Shown one piece after another: positions 1-14,409 of a stretch of DNA of 64,000 nt; position 1 is the stretch's first letter; each line of letters opens with the position of its first letter. The DNA is from Umbelopsis ramanniana AG (taxonomy: Eukaryota > Mucoromycota > Umbelopsidomycetes > Umbelopsidales > Umbelopsidaceae). Made by a program: the position numbers and the translations under genes. The stretch is from assembly GCF_025399195.1 (NCBI RefSeq), contig NW_026252106.1:1-64000 (forward strand), given 5' to 3'. Under the pieces are notes generated by a model. The model did not search any database and was not told the origin of the DNA. It saw only the letters and a list, made by a program, of their open reading frames with translations.

Positions 1-806
1 AAAAAAAAAAAAAAAAAATTATAGGCGATTCCGTGCTCAGCAAATAAGGGTTTGAGGACATTTTGGGACCGTGTCTCAAGCACTGCCTGACCACTGCATG
101 AAGATATAGGCTATGTTTCAATCTTAATCTGTTTCCAATTGGTCTACATTCACCCGTCCGCTACGTTACGGTCGTTCCAACCTACAATCTTGTCAAAGCA
201 CCTTGGAAAAAAACGATCTTCGGGCAGAGCGGAACCAGCACCAAATCGCATGGCTGACCGAGTAACTCAGAAAAAAAAAAACTTATTCTGAACTTGGTCC
301 ACCTAAATACGGCCTAGTCCATAAGCACGTTGTTCCGAATGCAATGACTGTCAATTCGACAACGATCCCTCATCAAGCTTTCATTTACTTGCAAGACACG
401 TGGAGTAACTTTAAAGATAGAACATCCGCTATGTTGAAGAAGCGATGGGATATTCTCAACAAAATTAGTTTTGAGACCTTGTTTCAAATCTGGGTCTTTT
501 AAATGACATAATGCAGCCAGCATGCCCAGAAAAAAAATTGTAGACACAAACGGATTAAAAATCAAAGGTTGTGGAAAAGAGGTTGAGCCATGATGATCAC
601 ACGTGGTACTGAAAGGTTTGTGTACCTCAAAAAGCACCAATTATTAACAGATAATCAACCTGGTTAAGCCATCACCTGAAACACTTGCAAACATTCGTGA
701 GGTAAATAATCTTGCCTACCGATTCTCGCCGTTTGAACAGGGACATTTATTATTATCCCAAATGTACATTTATGACAACTTCAATTCCATGGTAAATACC
801 CCATGT
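1..806. other. gene-free left end
   Basis: No supported gene. The window opens with an 18-base A run and then AT-rich sequence. The longest open frame (minus strand, 314-640) lacks a recognisable domain and joins to no neighbouring exon. The stretch probably holds the 3' flank of the multicopper oxidase gene that ends at 807. Confidence 0.6.
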
Positions 807-3409
807 CTATCCCTTTATTTCGACAGCGTTTGTTACTGGGTCTCGATGGTCACCAACACGCAACAGCTTTGTACGACGGAAAGACACGTCTGCCATCAAC
901 TTGTGTTCCTCCTTCCAAACGTTATCGTCCCAGCCCTGTGATGGCTTGTCTTTCTTCAGTTCCTCAATATATACACCATGCATGGGGTCTTCACCAGCCA
1001 GGTAAGCTCTTCTTGTATATGCATAGTCAACACTAGTACATTGATCCAGAACCTTGTCAGGAATAGTGAGGTTTTGAATAGCTTGAGGCATAACCACGAA
1101 TTGAACTGCTAATCCAGCTTCCAAGTGCCACTATAAGTTCAAGGTTAGTCAAGGTGTTTGCATGGGTGTTCGATCATTCGATATTATCACGTACATCCAT
1201 GTGACAGTGGAAAAACCATACTCCTGGGTGAGCATAAAATCTACAAAAAAGCATCGTGAATTTTTTTTTCATCACTACTCATACAACTGATAGATAGCCG
1301 ACCTTATAACTGCCCAACCTCGTGGAGGTATAGTAGCTACGTCCCGCCGAACGGGATTTACGTAGTTCAAAAGATATTCGTGTTGGGTATAGTTGTAAGT
1401 GCCAGTTCCTGTTCCCATAAGGTAAAACTCCTGGCCATGCTATAGGTAGTAAGGTGATGATCATGTTGAGAATCCCCAATGTGTTTTTTAAAATGAAGGA
1501 ACCAGCAAAGTTTGCTTACCAAGTGGAATGGGTGCTCATTACCGGTAGGTGTTCCTGTTCACCCACGCAGGTTGACGTGTGAGACAAGATGCTTGCAGCG
1601 CAAAAATAGTTTTAAAATTTACTTTTACCTTGTATGACGACCTGGATATACTGAGGTTCTTCGATGTGGTATATTAAATTATCGCCTGATAGACTATCCT
1701 GAACGCTCCACATATTCAATAATGTAGGTGAATTTGGATGGTTGTTGAAAGTGACATTGTTGAGGAATCCTAGGAATATTTTAGTGTTATTACGGAGGAA
1801 GGCAATTCAAAGACGAAATTGTCGGCTTACCTCGAAGCACGTTTTCTTTGTTTTTACCAAATCTCATGGATAAGGTGATCGACTGTGAGTACGATGGGGC
1901 AGCCTGTGGATAGTAATTTTCAAGGGCGCTTGGGTCCATATCTTGACAGTGGCGACCAGTGTCCTCGAGGTGGTGCATTGATTTTATGTATGTGTCCGTT
2001 CCATTTACGTACCGAACTGTACCAATTGCTTTCGGTAGTTCGGGAACCAAAACAACACCTGGTGTATAAAAGCATTGCCTATCCAGCTCTGCTCGCATAT
2101 AATAATTTTGTGGAGTTTGGTTCGCCTCGACAATAACAGAGTATCGTTGACCAACATGAACAGTAATTCGATCTACTGTGTATTTTTTAAGATCGGTTCC
2201 ATCGGCCTATGAAACAAGTGTTAGAGACCTTGGTCGAGTCATTGCCCATTATGTGGGTTCCGTTACCTCTATTATAGTTAGGGTATGGTTGTCAATGGAA
2301 AATATCGTGTTGGCAAAAGTTCTATCTCAGTAACCATAAATATTAGCATGTTTGTTGGGAAGTCATCCGGAAGAATTCGAGAACCAATAACTCTAAAGAG
2401 AATAATATTGCTTACCCTGTATTTAATAGTCTAAGTCGATAACGCTTTCCTGGCTCAAAATTGAGCGACTCAATATTGGTTACGTTCGACTCGCACGTTC
2501 TTCCCTCTGGTACATCAAGCAAGTTGCAATTCACATTGTTTTTGCCGTTAATTATGACATTGTCTGGGAAAGACTACAACAAGTCAATTCTCAGTTAGAA
2601 AACTCAATCATATTCAGGTGCTAAACAATTGATGGTCCCTACCTCTAGTGCACCTAACTTGCGCAACTCTCTTAGCATTGTAGGGGACTCCACATGGTAA
2701 CTATATTTGAAAAATTAATGTCGTAAAACATCAGACTGAAGAGTTCATAAATTTTGAATAACTCACTAGTCAGATAGCATAAGTACACGCTCTTCGTCGT
2801 AGTCGTTGATATAAGGCTCGGCTTCGGGGTTGTGAATAACTAGCGGCCCATACAATCCTAAAAGAAGCATTTTTAAGTTTTGGAGCAGTGAATAGAGTTT
2901 CCTTTGTGCCACTATTTTGGATCATCCCTTGTTCTTTACCATCTGTATATTGTGCACCGCTGTGTGAATGCCTATATAAAATTTATGAGCACGAAATATA
3001 AAATCAAAAGTCCAATTGAGAAATTATCTTACCACCAAAATGTTCCCCAGCTTCCCGTAGTATTGAATTCATAAACATATCTACGGCCAGGTGGGATAGG
3101 GCAATTGGTGACTCCTACTACGCCATCCTCATACGGCGTATTTCTTTGTGTAATTCCATGCCAATGAATGCTGGTTGGTTCATCCAATAAGTTCGTAACA
3201 TGCACTCTGATTACATCACCATGGATAGCTTCGATCTTTGGACCAGGAAATTGGTTGTTGACCGTCAGTAGAGTTCGACTCACGCCATCAGGAGACATGG
3301 TGCTGTTTCTAACTGTCCAGAAGTATTCACGAATGTGTGCAGCATTGACGTGTGTTGCGCATAACAACAGCGCTACTACGCAAAACGTCAATCTGGCTAT
3401 GAAGTACAT
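807..3409 (-). CDS. secreted multicopper oxidase (laccase/ferroxidase-like)
   Basis: This is a multi-exon gene for a blue multicopper oxidase, which oxidises phenols or Fe(II) and reduces O2 to water. The first exon (3409 down to about 3029) begins with a clear signal peptide (hydrophobic core VVALLLCA, likely cleavage after VNA), so the protein is secreted or faces the cell surface. All four copper-binding blocks are readable: IHWHG in exon 1, HSHSG in the next exon near 2960, NEHPFHL near 1530, and HCHMDWHLEAGL, formed across an intron that starts within the VRD-like sequence near 1190. The last exon (1124-807) has no transmembrane helix or obvious GPI signal, unlike membrane-anchored Fet3. 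No FTR1-type iron permease lies beside it, so the choice between laccase and ferroxidase stays open. Roughly ten small introns are present; exact internal borders were not all fixed. Confidence 0.9.
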
Positions 3410-3997
3410 TAATCTCTAGTCAACTAGTGCACCGGAAAATAAAGAAAGAAAGAACAAGAAGAATAAATACTTAAGACAGAGGTATATAATTTAATTGCAA
3501 AATATTAAGCAGGCACTTATACCCAGTCTTGTAAAAGCAGCTTTGATTGATATATTTTGAAGTTGCGCTGAAAAATTCCCTATGGCCCGGATATAATTTT
3601 TCCATCAGCCCGAGCTGTAGAGAATGTATCAGTGCAAAAAGGCTTCGGTTAAAAACTGCCATCTCTATGCTTCCGCATCAAATATTCTATCTTTCCCAAT
3701 ATCAAAGTACTCGTCGTACTCAAACGAATTTACAGTTTATAATGTCTACGCTCTTATTTTGGTCTGAAATGTCCATCTTGAGCCGACTTGTTTGAGCTTA
3801 TCCTGGTATATTGCATCCCTTCCTTTAACATTCACAAAAAATTTTAATAAAAAAATGTAAAAGTGCAGGAATAATTAATGTTTTAAAATTGAAAATTGTG
3901 TTAAGCTTAGCAAGTTAACAGTGCGATTTATGCGAATATAAGGACACATAAGGTATACTTCAATATAAGTATACTATATGGTTACACAAGAAAATAA
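3410..3997. other. intergenic spacer upstream of tRNA-Arg
   Basis: This AT-rich spacer holds the promoter side of the multicopper oxidase (minus strand) and the upstream flank of the tRNA gene. Short open frames on both strands lack known domains and look like chance frames. TATA-like stretches lie a few tens of bases before the tRNA (around 3965-3985). Confidence 0.5.
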
Positions 3998-4070
3998 GGA
4001 GCTATGGCCCAATGGACAAGGCGCTTGACTACGAATCAAGAGATTCCAGGTTCGACCCCTGGTAGCTTCA
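3998..4070 (+). tRNA. tRNA-Arg (anticodon ACG), intronless
   Basis: The 73 bases fold as a full cloverleaf. The acceptor stem GGAGCTA pairs with TAGCTTC (one G-T wobble), with discriminator A. The anticodon stem CTTGA/TCAAG closes the loop CTACGAA, giving anticodon ACG (inosine-34 after editing, reading CGU/CGC/CGA). The T arm is CCAGG-TTCGACC-CCTGG. The D stem is short (GCC/GGC). The B-box GGTTCGACCCC is perfect, CCA is not encoded, and there is no intron. Confidence 0.97.
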
Positions 4071-4085
4071 TTTTTGAATTTTTTT
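4071..4085 (+). terminator. RNA polymerase III terminator
   Basis: A T5 run directly follows the tRNA discriminator base, and a T7 run follows three bases later. This is the standard Pol III stop arrangement with a backup run. Confidence 0.85.
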
Positions 4086-4280
4086 CCATAAAAACCGTCT
4101 AGTTCAGTCGTTGCTTGTGTGTCAAAACAGCTTTTTTGCGTAAAAGCTATTAATCAAAGTTGACCGTCGAGGTATTTTAGTTTTAAAAACCTATTATAAT
4201 CTTGATTTATTGTGTGAAGCATTCTCGAGGTTGCCGCTAACCAGCTTCGTCTAAAAAAAAAGGTACCGGAAGCCAATTCG

Positions 4281-4292
4281 TTTTGGCGGGAA
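4281..4292 (+). promoter_or_regulatory. E2F-type site in the kinesin promoter
   Basis: TTTTGGCGGGAA matches the classic E2F/DP consensus (TTTSSCGC family, often written TTTGGCGGGAAA). It lies 93-104 bp before the kinesin start codon. Early-diverging fungi are known to keep E2F beside SBF-type regulators; binding here is inferred from sequence only. Confidence 0.55.
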
Positions 4293-4357
4293 GGGAAAGG
4301 TGCGAGTCACAGCCATCAAGCTCGTAAAAATTCGCGCGAGACACCGGCGCGGTCAGG

Positions 4358-4363
4358 ACGCGT
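4358..4363 (+). promoter_or_regulatory. MCB (MluI cell-cycle box) in the kinesin promoter
   Basis: ACGCGT sits 22 bp before the kinesin start codon at 4385, downstream of the E2F-like site. In yeasts ACGCGT is bound by MBF (Swi6/Mbp1) for G1/S expression. The role here is inferred. Confidence 0.45.
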
Positions 4364-4384
4364 GGTTCATAATTTTCTACATCG

Positions 4385-7376
<2,992 letters not shown>

Positions 7377-7503
7377 TGCGATCAGCAAATTGCTTAATTA
7401 TCATTTTTGGTTTCAATGCAAGACCATCTAAATAATACAAATACAAAAAACTAATATCTATATCGTTAATTGAGCGGAATGAATGAGAGTAGATGTTCTC
7501 TAT

Positions 7504-9130
7504 TTAAGTACTGTTTGTGCGTTTTGCTAGATTTGTAGATGGGGAGTCGTCGTCTGTCATGTTGATCAAATCATTTTCTGATGGATGGTTAGACTTGAGG
7601 ACCTTGAAAAGAGTTTCCAGTTCCTTGATGAATTGCAATAATGCTCTCTGCTCGGTGTGGCCGAAGACGAATCCTACGATGAGAGCGACAGGTGCAATGA
7701 GTGCTGAAGCGATCAGCAGTATCTGCCCAAAAATCGTGACGAGAATGATAACAATATCACCACGGTCATTCAGTCTGAGACTGGTCGGCAAGGCAATGAT
7801 GATCGCAAAAAGAACTATGATGGCAATTAGCGTGATCGCTAGTAGTCGCAAAAGAAATTTCGCGGTTCGCTTGGAATGATATTGATCGCTTCTGAGAGTT
7901 GCAAGAATACCATCCAGTGTGTCTTTTGTCAAGTTTGAGTATTGCGAATTATTGCTAACTACTTCATGTGTAACCTTGGCTGATATTTTGAATGTCGAGC
8001 AGACACCAAAATGGTCCGAATAGCTCTTTTCAGTACCTGGAATAGTTTCCGTCAAGACGACATTTGATTGGACACATTGCAGTTGAGGACTGCGTTCGTA
8101 GAAAATATAATCCAAGCGGTCTCCATACTTCTTTTTATGGGCAGATTTCTTCAAAAAGTGCTTTGACCAACTGTTTAGAGGAGAGTCGCATGTAACACCA
8201 AGGACATGAATGGCTGCTTCTGGAGTTAATTGTTCAATTTCAAGACTTGAAGGTATATTTGGCCCGTTCACTTCTTGCCAAGAGTCGCTCATTTTTCCAT
8301 GCTCCGTTATCAGTCGATACGGATAGCTAGATGGAATAGCGTTAAAATCCCCAAGCTAATTCATAGATTGAAAATTAATAACATATCTTCATGGTCTTAT
8401 CGTGTGGGAGAATGTCTTACAGCAATAACATGTCGACCAGACGCTGCAGAAGACCTGAATAGCTTGGTAAGTTCCCAGGCTTCCGTAATCCGATGCCCTT
8501 CATACTCCTTACGCCTTCCATATCCTGCGTGCAACTAGTAATTCAAATGGAGAGTCAGCACTAATAATTTCCATTATGGGGTTGGCCACTCAGAAAATGG
8601 CAAGCTTACATGTGTTGTATAAATATCGATCAAGCCAGCTTCTGGATGGTTTATACAGACAGACCCACATCCTTTACCGACATAAAAGTCTCCATGAAAG
8701 ACTTTCAGGGGCCGGCCAGATAGAGCGTAGCGAAAGTATGATTGCTCTATGATTGGATATTTCGAAAGAATGGCGAGACCACTGCCCAGTGCTCCACTAT
8801 GTCGGTGTTAGTTTTTGCGTGCGCTTGCTCCCTCCAAGTATAGGGCTAAGTTCTGCTTCCTACCTGTAGAAAAATTCTATACTTGGGTACTTGTTGGCCG
8901 CTACTGTTTTAAGATATTCAAAGTCATCCCACATCCAAAGTTCTTGAAGGGCTACTACATCGTAATTGGTAGATGCTATGTAGTCGGCAATCGCATGTAA
9001 CCGGAATTCTCTTTCCTTCGAAACCATAAACAAGCCCCTATAACAAAGTCAGTACCAGAGTATAAAGTTCTTCCACACATATAACTATTACCTACCAACA
9101 ATTTAGAGAAAGTACGGATAGTGTGGACAT
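7504..9130 (-). CDS. ISC1: inositol phosphosphingolipid phospholipase C (neutral sphingomyelinase)
   Basis: This gene encodes an endonuclease/exonuclease/phosphatase-fold enzyme that cleaves the head group from inositol phosphosphingolipids to give ceramide. The chosen start gives MSTLSVLSLNCWGLF, the canonical N-terminal metal-binding Asn block, which forms only when the 35-base first exon (9130-9096) is spliced to the exon starting at 9037. The next exons give ALQELWMWDDF with the catalytic Glu, then GCGSVC, IDIYTTHLHAGYG and a GDFN-type block. The last exon (8292-7504) holds GDRLDYIFY and YSDHFGV with the catalytic Asp-His pair. Two hydrophobic helices near the C-terminus (LLAITLIAIIVLFAIII and a longer second one) anchor it in membrane, as in yeast Isc1. 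It diverges from FAN1 across about 140 bp. Confidence 0.92.
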
Positions 9131-9270
9131 TGTAAATGTTGAGTCCTGGGACATAAAGGTGTTCAAATTTTGGACCAGCCAAAAATTTTAAAAAAAGAAA
9201 TTTTGTGTCAGCCCTGAGACCTGCCTCCAGCCATTCTCGCTCTGGTTCTCTTCATTAATTTGAAAGGACC

Positions 9271-12200
9271 ATGAGAAAGCGCAATTCTCAACCTGTTCCC
9301 AAAGAAAAAGGGAACAAGAGGAAAAAGGTCATACTGGAAAACAGCCAACGTACGCTAGAGTCATTCTTTCAAAAGCGGCAATTCTCTGAGGAGACCAGTG
9401 CTTGTACATCGCCAATCGAAGGTGACGATCATAATGACACGAACAGCACAACGCGCACTCTCGAGATTATTCCAGATGATAGCGAAAGCGACCTTCTGCT
9501 ACTAGAAAAGCTTGTGAAATCCAATTCGGGTGATCCCTTGGAAAGTCAGTCCAATAGCTCTGTTCCTGGTTCGTCAGTCGTCGACGCCATATCCATTGAT
9601 GAAATCCAGCCTTTTTTTGCCACCTCAATGTACACTGATGAATTTGATAAAATTATGGAAACTGTGCTGGAGAACGAGAAATATCTCTTCACGGATGAAG
9701 AACTCCAAATTGCTGAGAAGCATCGCGTCCTACATATCGAGGCCAAGCATCTGTTTGTGCGCATCTTTTTGCGGAAACACAAGTGGATACGACTGCGTAA
9801 AACAGATTATTCTCGTAATATTGCAGATATCAATCATGCCAGCAGCATTCTATGCAGTCGGCAAATAAAGTTTGCACGCGATGAAACCGAGCTCGTCGAC
9901 CTCGCTCACTTGCTTGATATACTACTCGTGGATGAGCTTAAAGCGCTTATACAAAATTCACGAATCTCAATACCCAGAGGCTCAGCACAAAATGTAGGTA
10001 TACTTCACAGTCCTTTATTAGTTATAAATTGATCTTAATGAACTTTCTATCTCTGGTTTCAAGCGTTGTAGCCTCATCAATTGCATTCTTGATTATGCTA
10101 ACGGAAAGCAGCGTCCGAGTCCACTTAAAGACAACTCACAAAGGTTGCTGGCATTTGAGCAAAAGACGAAGGACGATGGTTTTACTGAGAAGGGAGCGCA
10201 AGAAAGAGTACAGCTCTTGATATCGGATGTCAAGACTATGATTGGTATGTGACAAATTAAAACCCAATCTCACAATGTTTGAACCAGGACTAATATCTAC
10301 TTGACGATCAAGGGCCTTGCATAATACTGGAAGAAACTATACGAACATTGTTTGAAAAAATTCAATTTGTATATTATCGAGCAAGCAGTCAATCGAATGT
10401 TAGTGCAATGACAGCGGCAATTCTAGTTCGTACTTCTCGGAGAACTTTTCCATCCTATATTGTATGTAGATCAAACAATTTTTGGCCACATCGAGATGAC
10501 CTACTGGAGTACTATCAAGCTGTAAAAGTATATCAAGGATTCAAAGATATGATCGAGGACTTGTACGCAAATCGTAAGAATGAGAGAGCCCAGAGTGCCG
10601 AACAATGGCGATGCAAGGAAGTTGAGGTGCTGACCATAGCTTGGCTGCAATGTGAGAGTACCCTAGAAAATTGGAAAATTATCATCAAGAAACAAGAGGC
10701 CAAAGTAACCTCGGACGATGATTGGGATACGGCGCGTCTCTACTTCCGGAAGCGGTTTGAAGCTGGTACGTAATATTCTTGTATGAGACTACTGGTAATG
10801 GTTATTGATCCTCGCTCAACAGGTTGGGTTTACACTCATATGATTGAGGATGGCGCTGAGGTGTTAGGCCGGTTACATGAATATGAGAAGGAGGTCCTTA
10901 TTTTGAAGACTTTGCTTGGTCAAAACGTGTACCGCCTGGGAAAACGAGGAGCTTGGTTCGACAGACTTGCCTTGGTGCAAATGAACCATCTTCGCAGTGG
11001 AAATCGCCGAATACATCTCAAAGCCGCTTTGGAAACCTGTACCAAAGCTATTCGAGACCCCAAAGTCCATCTAGGTAATTGTTATGTCTTTGTAGAGGTA
11101 AAGTTGCTGCTTATAATGTTTCTGATTATGATACAGTTTATATGTCGTCGTTGCAACGACGAATCATGCGATTGGAAAGCATGTTAAATGTACCAAAGAG
11201 AGAACAACACGACTTTTTCTACAACAGACTTACCACTGCTACGGAAAGAATCATCTACGGTAAATATACCATATCAATCTATGAGAGGTTTTTGCTCATC
11301 TGACAATGTTATATAGGGGAACGCTTATCTGATGCTGTGGTTGGAGTTAAATCTGTGTTCCGGAATAATGATGGAGGAGAATGTTCAGTCGAGGAGCTGG
11401 CTCTTGGCTACTACAATAAGAATGGATACAAGGGGTAAGTGAAGTCAACAACCTTTATCAAAGCTACATATGTCATAACGATGTATCCTCTGTTAGTTTC
11501 CATTCTGAAAATGGCATCATCAAAACAATAGTGAGTCTTCTGAGATATCATGCGTTGAACTCGACCAGCAAACTGACTACATTATTGACTATCCACGTAT
11601 TAGTTTGGGCTATTGTTCTGGGATATTTTATTTGCCCCTTTTCCTGATGTCCTGGAAACGCCATTCCAAACTGCACCATTGGATTTGCCAACTGATGCCT
11701 TCTTTATTGGTTAGTCTGACTTCGGTTAATGTAATTGCTTGTACAACGACGTATGTGTTGACAATTTCGCAACAATAGGCAGATCCTATGAGATATATAC
11801 CAGATTGCGAGAGCTATCCAACGGAAAAGGTCTAGAGATATTGAAAACGGTCTATGATCGCGAAAGCAAAGCCAAAACGTGGTGCATCGGTGTCACATGG
11901 GATTATGAATTGGATGATCTTTTGCAGATAACTGAAGTATGTTAAAGTAAACGTGAATGATGAGCCCTGAGATATATACTAAACTTTACTCTGTAGTGTA
12001 TTGGAGCGAATGCTTTAGCCCAAATTTGCAAGGTTTTTGCGGAGGAGTATGACCATCGAACAGGTGGCATGCCAGACCTATGGTAGGTGGTGAATGCAAC
12101 AATGGAAATATTTTATGCGGTGTCTAAGCGAAATCATAGCTGTTGGAATTACGAGAAGAGGGAATGCTTGTTTGTTGAAGGTAAGGGATGGAAGCTTTTG

Positions 12201-12445
12201 CACAGGTCACTTTTTGACAGGGAACTCATGATCCAAATTTTGAAGTCAAAGGTCCAGGCGACATCCTTTCGGAAACACAAAAGGTATAACATAGCAAAGG
12301 AACTAATGATGAGATGATCGTACTTATAACCCAAACTCATTGCTTTCTTAAGGTGTGGATCGATTTGTTGATTAACTCCGGAGTAGGCGTAGAACTCTGC
12401 CATATTAAGATATGGGACGGGGAAGACGAGTTGCTCAATCATTGA
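9271..12445 (+). CDS. FAN1: Fanconi-associated nuclease 1 homologue (VRR-NUC)
   Basis: This is a structure-specific 5'-exonuclease/endonuclease for interstrand crosslink repair. The first exon (about 250 residues) has a basic start, a short block ESFFQKRQF and an acidic linker, then a helical region with KHLFVRIFLRKHKWIR and DLAHLLDILLVDELKAL, the SAP-like part of FAN1. Later exons read as a helical/TPR-type region (GPCIILEETIRTLFEK, VYYRASSQ). The C-terminal VRR-NUC domain is cut into small exons: NGYKGFHSENGIIKT, EEYDHRTGGMPDL, WNYEKRECLFVE joined to VKGPGD, then DLLINSGVGVELCHIKIW and the stop. The PD-(D/E)XK metal residues (Asp in GGMPDL, Glu and Lys in EVK) are all kept. Around ten introns. 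S. pombe has this gene; S. cerevisiae lost it. Confidence 0.92.
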
Positions 12446-12686
12446 TATACATTTCGTTTGCTAATCTCTAACATATGATATAAACCTAATTCAAATGATC
12501 ATTTAATATGTAAATGGAAGATAGATTTATTTCTTACTCGGAACCATTGATGGTTAGAAAACGTGGTGCTAATATACTGTCATGGGCCAATAAGGCAAAA
12601 AAAAAGTTGGACGCCGCTGTCACATGATACGTCAAAAGAGACGGTGCTTGTTGATTCGATCCAGTCACTACTCAATTACAGTAGAT

Positions 12687-14204
12687 ATGAGCAACGACGA
12701 CGAGCTTCGTGAAGCAGTGGCAAACGCTTTAGGAAACCCTGAAGAGGATACCATTGCAGCTGGTGCTGAAGTAGAGACTGTGCCTTCGGGCGAAACGCTT
12801 GACGAAATGCTGACACGCCACCGAAAGGAGATCAGACAGCTCAATGCGGAAACGACTGCTCTAAAGAAAACTGCGACAAAAGGTGAAAAGAAGAAGAAGA
12901 AAGAAGTTTTAACTCAAATTGCTTTGATGGAAAGCGAAATGAACAAAAGACACGAGGAAGAGCTACGGCAGCACCAGCGTGTGGCAGGAGATCCTGCCAA
13001 TGTAGAACCAGAACAAGAGGACGAGGTTAGTGAAGAAATGTTTTATATTTGTAGTTAGCGATAAAATCCCATGCTAACTGTGAAAACATTCAGCTCAATG
13101 ACGGAATATCGTTGGACCGTCTGAACGAGCTCACTATAGAAGAGGGTCTCGCAGCGCCAATCGCAACACCTGAACTCAGCGACAGTAAAAGTCGAAACAA
13201 GAAACCTAACAGACAAAAGCAGAGGAAGGAGAGGAAGGAAGCACAGATTCAAAAAATGCGCGACGAAGCGGACAAGGAAGCTGAAGGTCAAGTCGATCGA
13301 GGTCAACTTGAAAGCGAAGCTATAAAGGAGCTGCTTGTTCCCATGCGCCTGCGTGTATCCGAGGTATGTCACGTTGATTTTGCTTGGCTTAGCCGTTGAT
13401 TTGTATGTATCTCACCATTTTCCATATGAAAAAACGTCTACGGAAAGGTGGCTGCTGATGGACACTGGTATGTGCATATCATAATCAAAATGCTTTTGTA
13501 AGACACTTGCTTACCCATCCATTGGTTTACCCTTAGCTTGTATAATGCCGTTTCTGATCAACTTGCAGCAAGATATAAGGTCAACGTAAGTAGCTGTACA
13601 AGGGACTTTGGTCGTGAGGTACAAGTCGACTAACCCACGGATTCAGGCAACCTATAAAGAACTTCGAAAAGAAGCAGCTGACTATATTCGAGGACATCCT
13701 GACGATTTCATTCCGTTCTTGTACAAAGATGATGGAGGCATGTATACCAATGGTAAGTTGATAATTGCTAATGGGCATGGCATGAAGAGCAGGATGAACT
13801 GATTTAAATTTGATACTTGCCAGATGATTTGAAACAATATTGTGATGAACTTGAAAATACTGCAGTCTGGGGTGGTCAATTAGAGGTAAGCCAGCCGTAA
13901 TATATGAACGAATGGCTGATAAAGGTAGTTAACCTAGATATTGCATCTAGATTTTGGCGCTTTCCAAGACTCGAAAGGCACCCTTCCATATTATTCAAAT
14001 GGGATCGCCTGTACTGAAGATTTCCGATGACGAGTTTCCTTCAAATCAGCCCATCAAGCTTGCGTAAGTACTTGTTTGGAATAGTGAACTCTATTGTGCC
14101 TATGAACGCTGACATTTTTCTTCTTCCCATCTTTTCTTTTTCTTAGATATCACAAGTACCTTTACTCACTTGGTGAGCATTACAACTCACTACTAGATGT
14201 ATAG
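12687..14204 (+). CDS. OTU2: OTU-domain deubiquitinase (OTUD6/Otu2 family)
   Basis: This is a cysteine deubiquitinase of the OTUD6 branch; yeast Otu2 acts on 40S ribosomal subunits. I chose MSNDDELREA as the start because the family begins with such a short acidic leader; an in-frame ATG at 12624 is possible but adds an unrelated 21 residues. The N-terminal half is charged coiled coil (LTRHRKEIRQLN, then a Lys-rich run) with the ESEAIKELL helix before the OTU fold. The catalytic block ADGHCLYNA (Asp, Cys) is split by an intron within the Cys codon. The C-terminal EHYNSLLDV carries the catalytic His. The frame is open throughout, with about seven exons. It ends 205 bp from the convergent aminopeptidase. 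Confidence 0.92.
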
Positions 14205-14409
14205 TATAGTACATATCTTATTTATAACATGTAACCGGCGTATATGGCCAATCGGACAAAACACATTTGAGGTTAACTGGTTGATGTGATGGTTGGACAC
14301 TGTGAATCACTAGTGTTCGAACAATTTGTGTTGGGCATAGTTGGCTTTATTTGATATATAACGCTGGAGGCATTAAATATCTGAGCTACTGTACTAAAAT
14401 GTCTTCGCC

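Noticed and set aside
314-640. Minus-strand open frame of 108 residues at the left end
   Set aside because: No domain, no plausible splice partner, AT-rich composition and no homology I can recall.
12624-12686. Upstream in-frame start of OTU2
   Set aside because: The added residues do not match the family, whose members begin near MSNDDEL-like acidic sequence.
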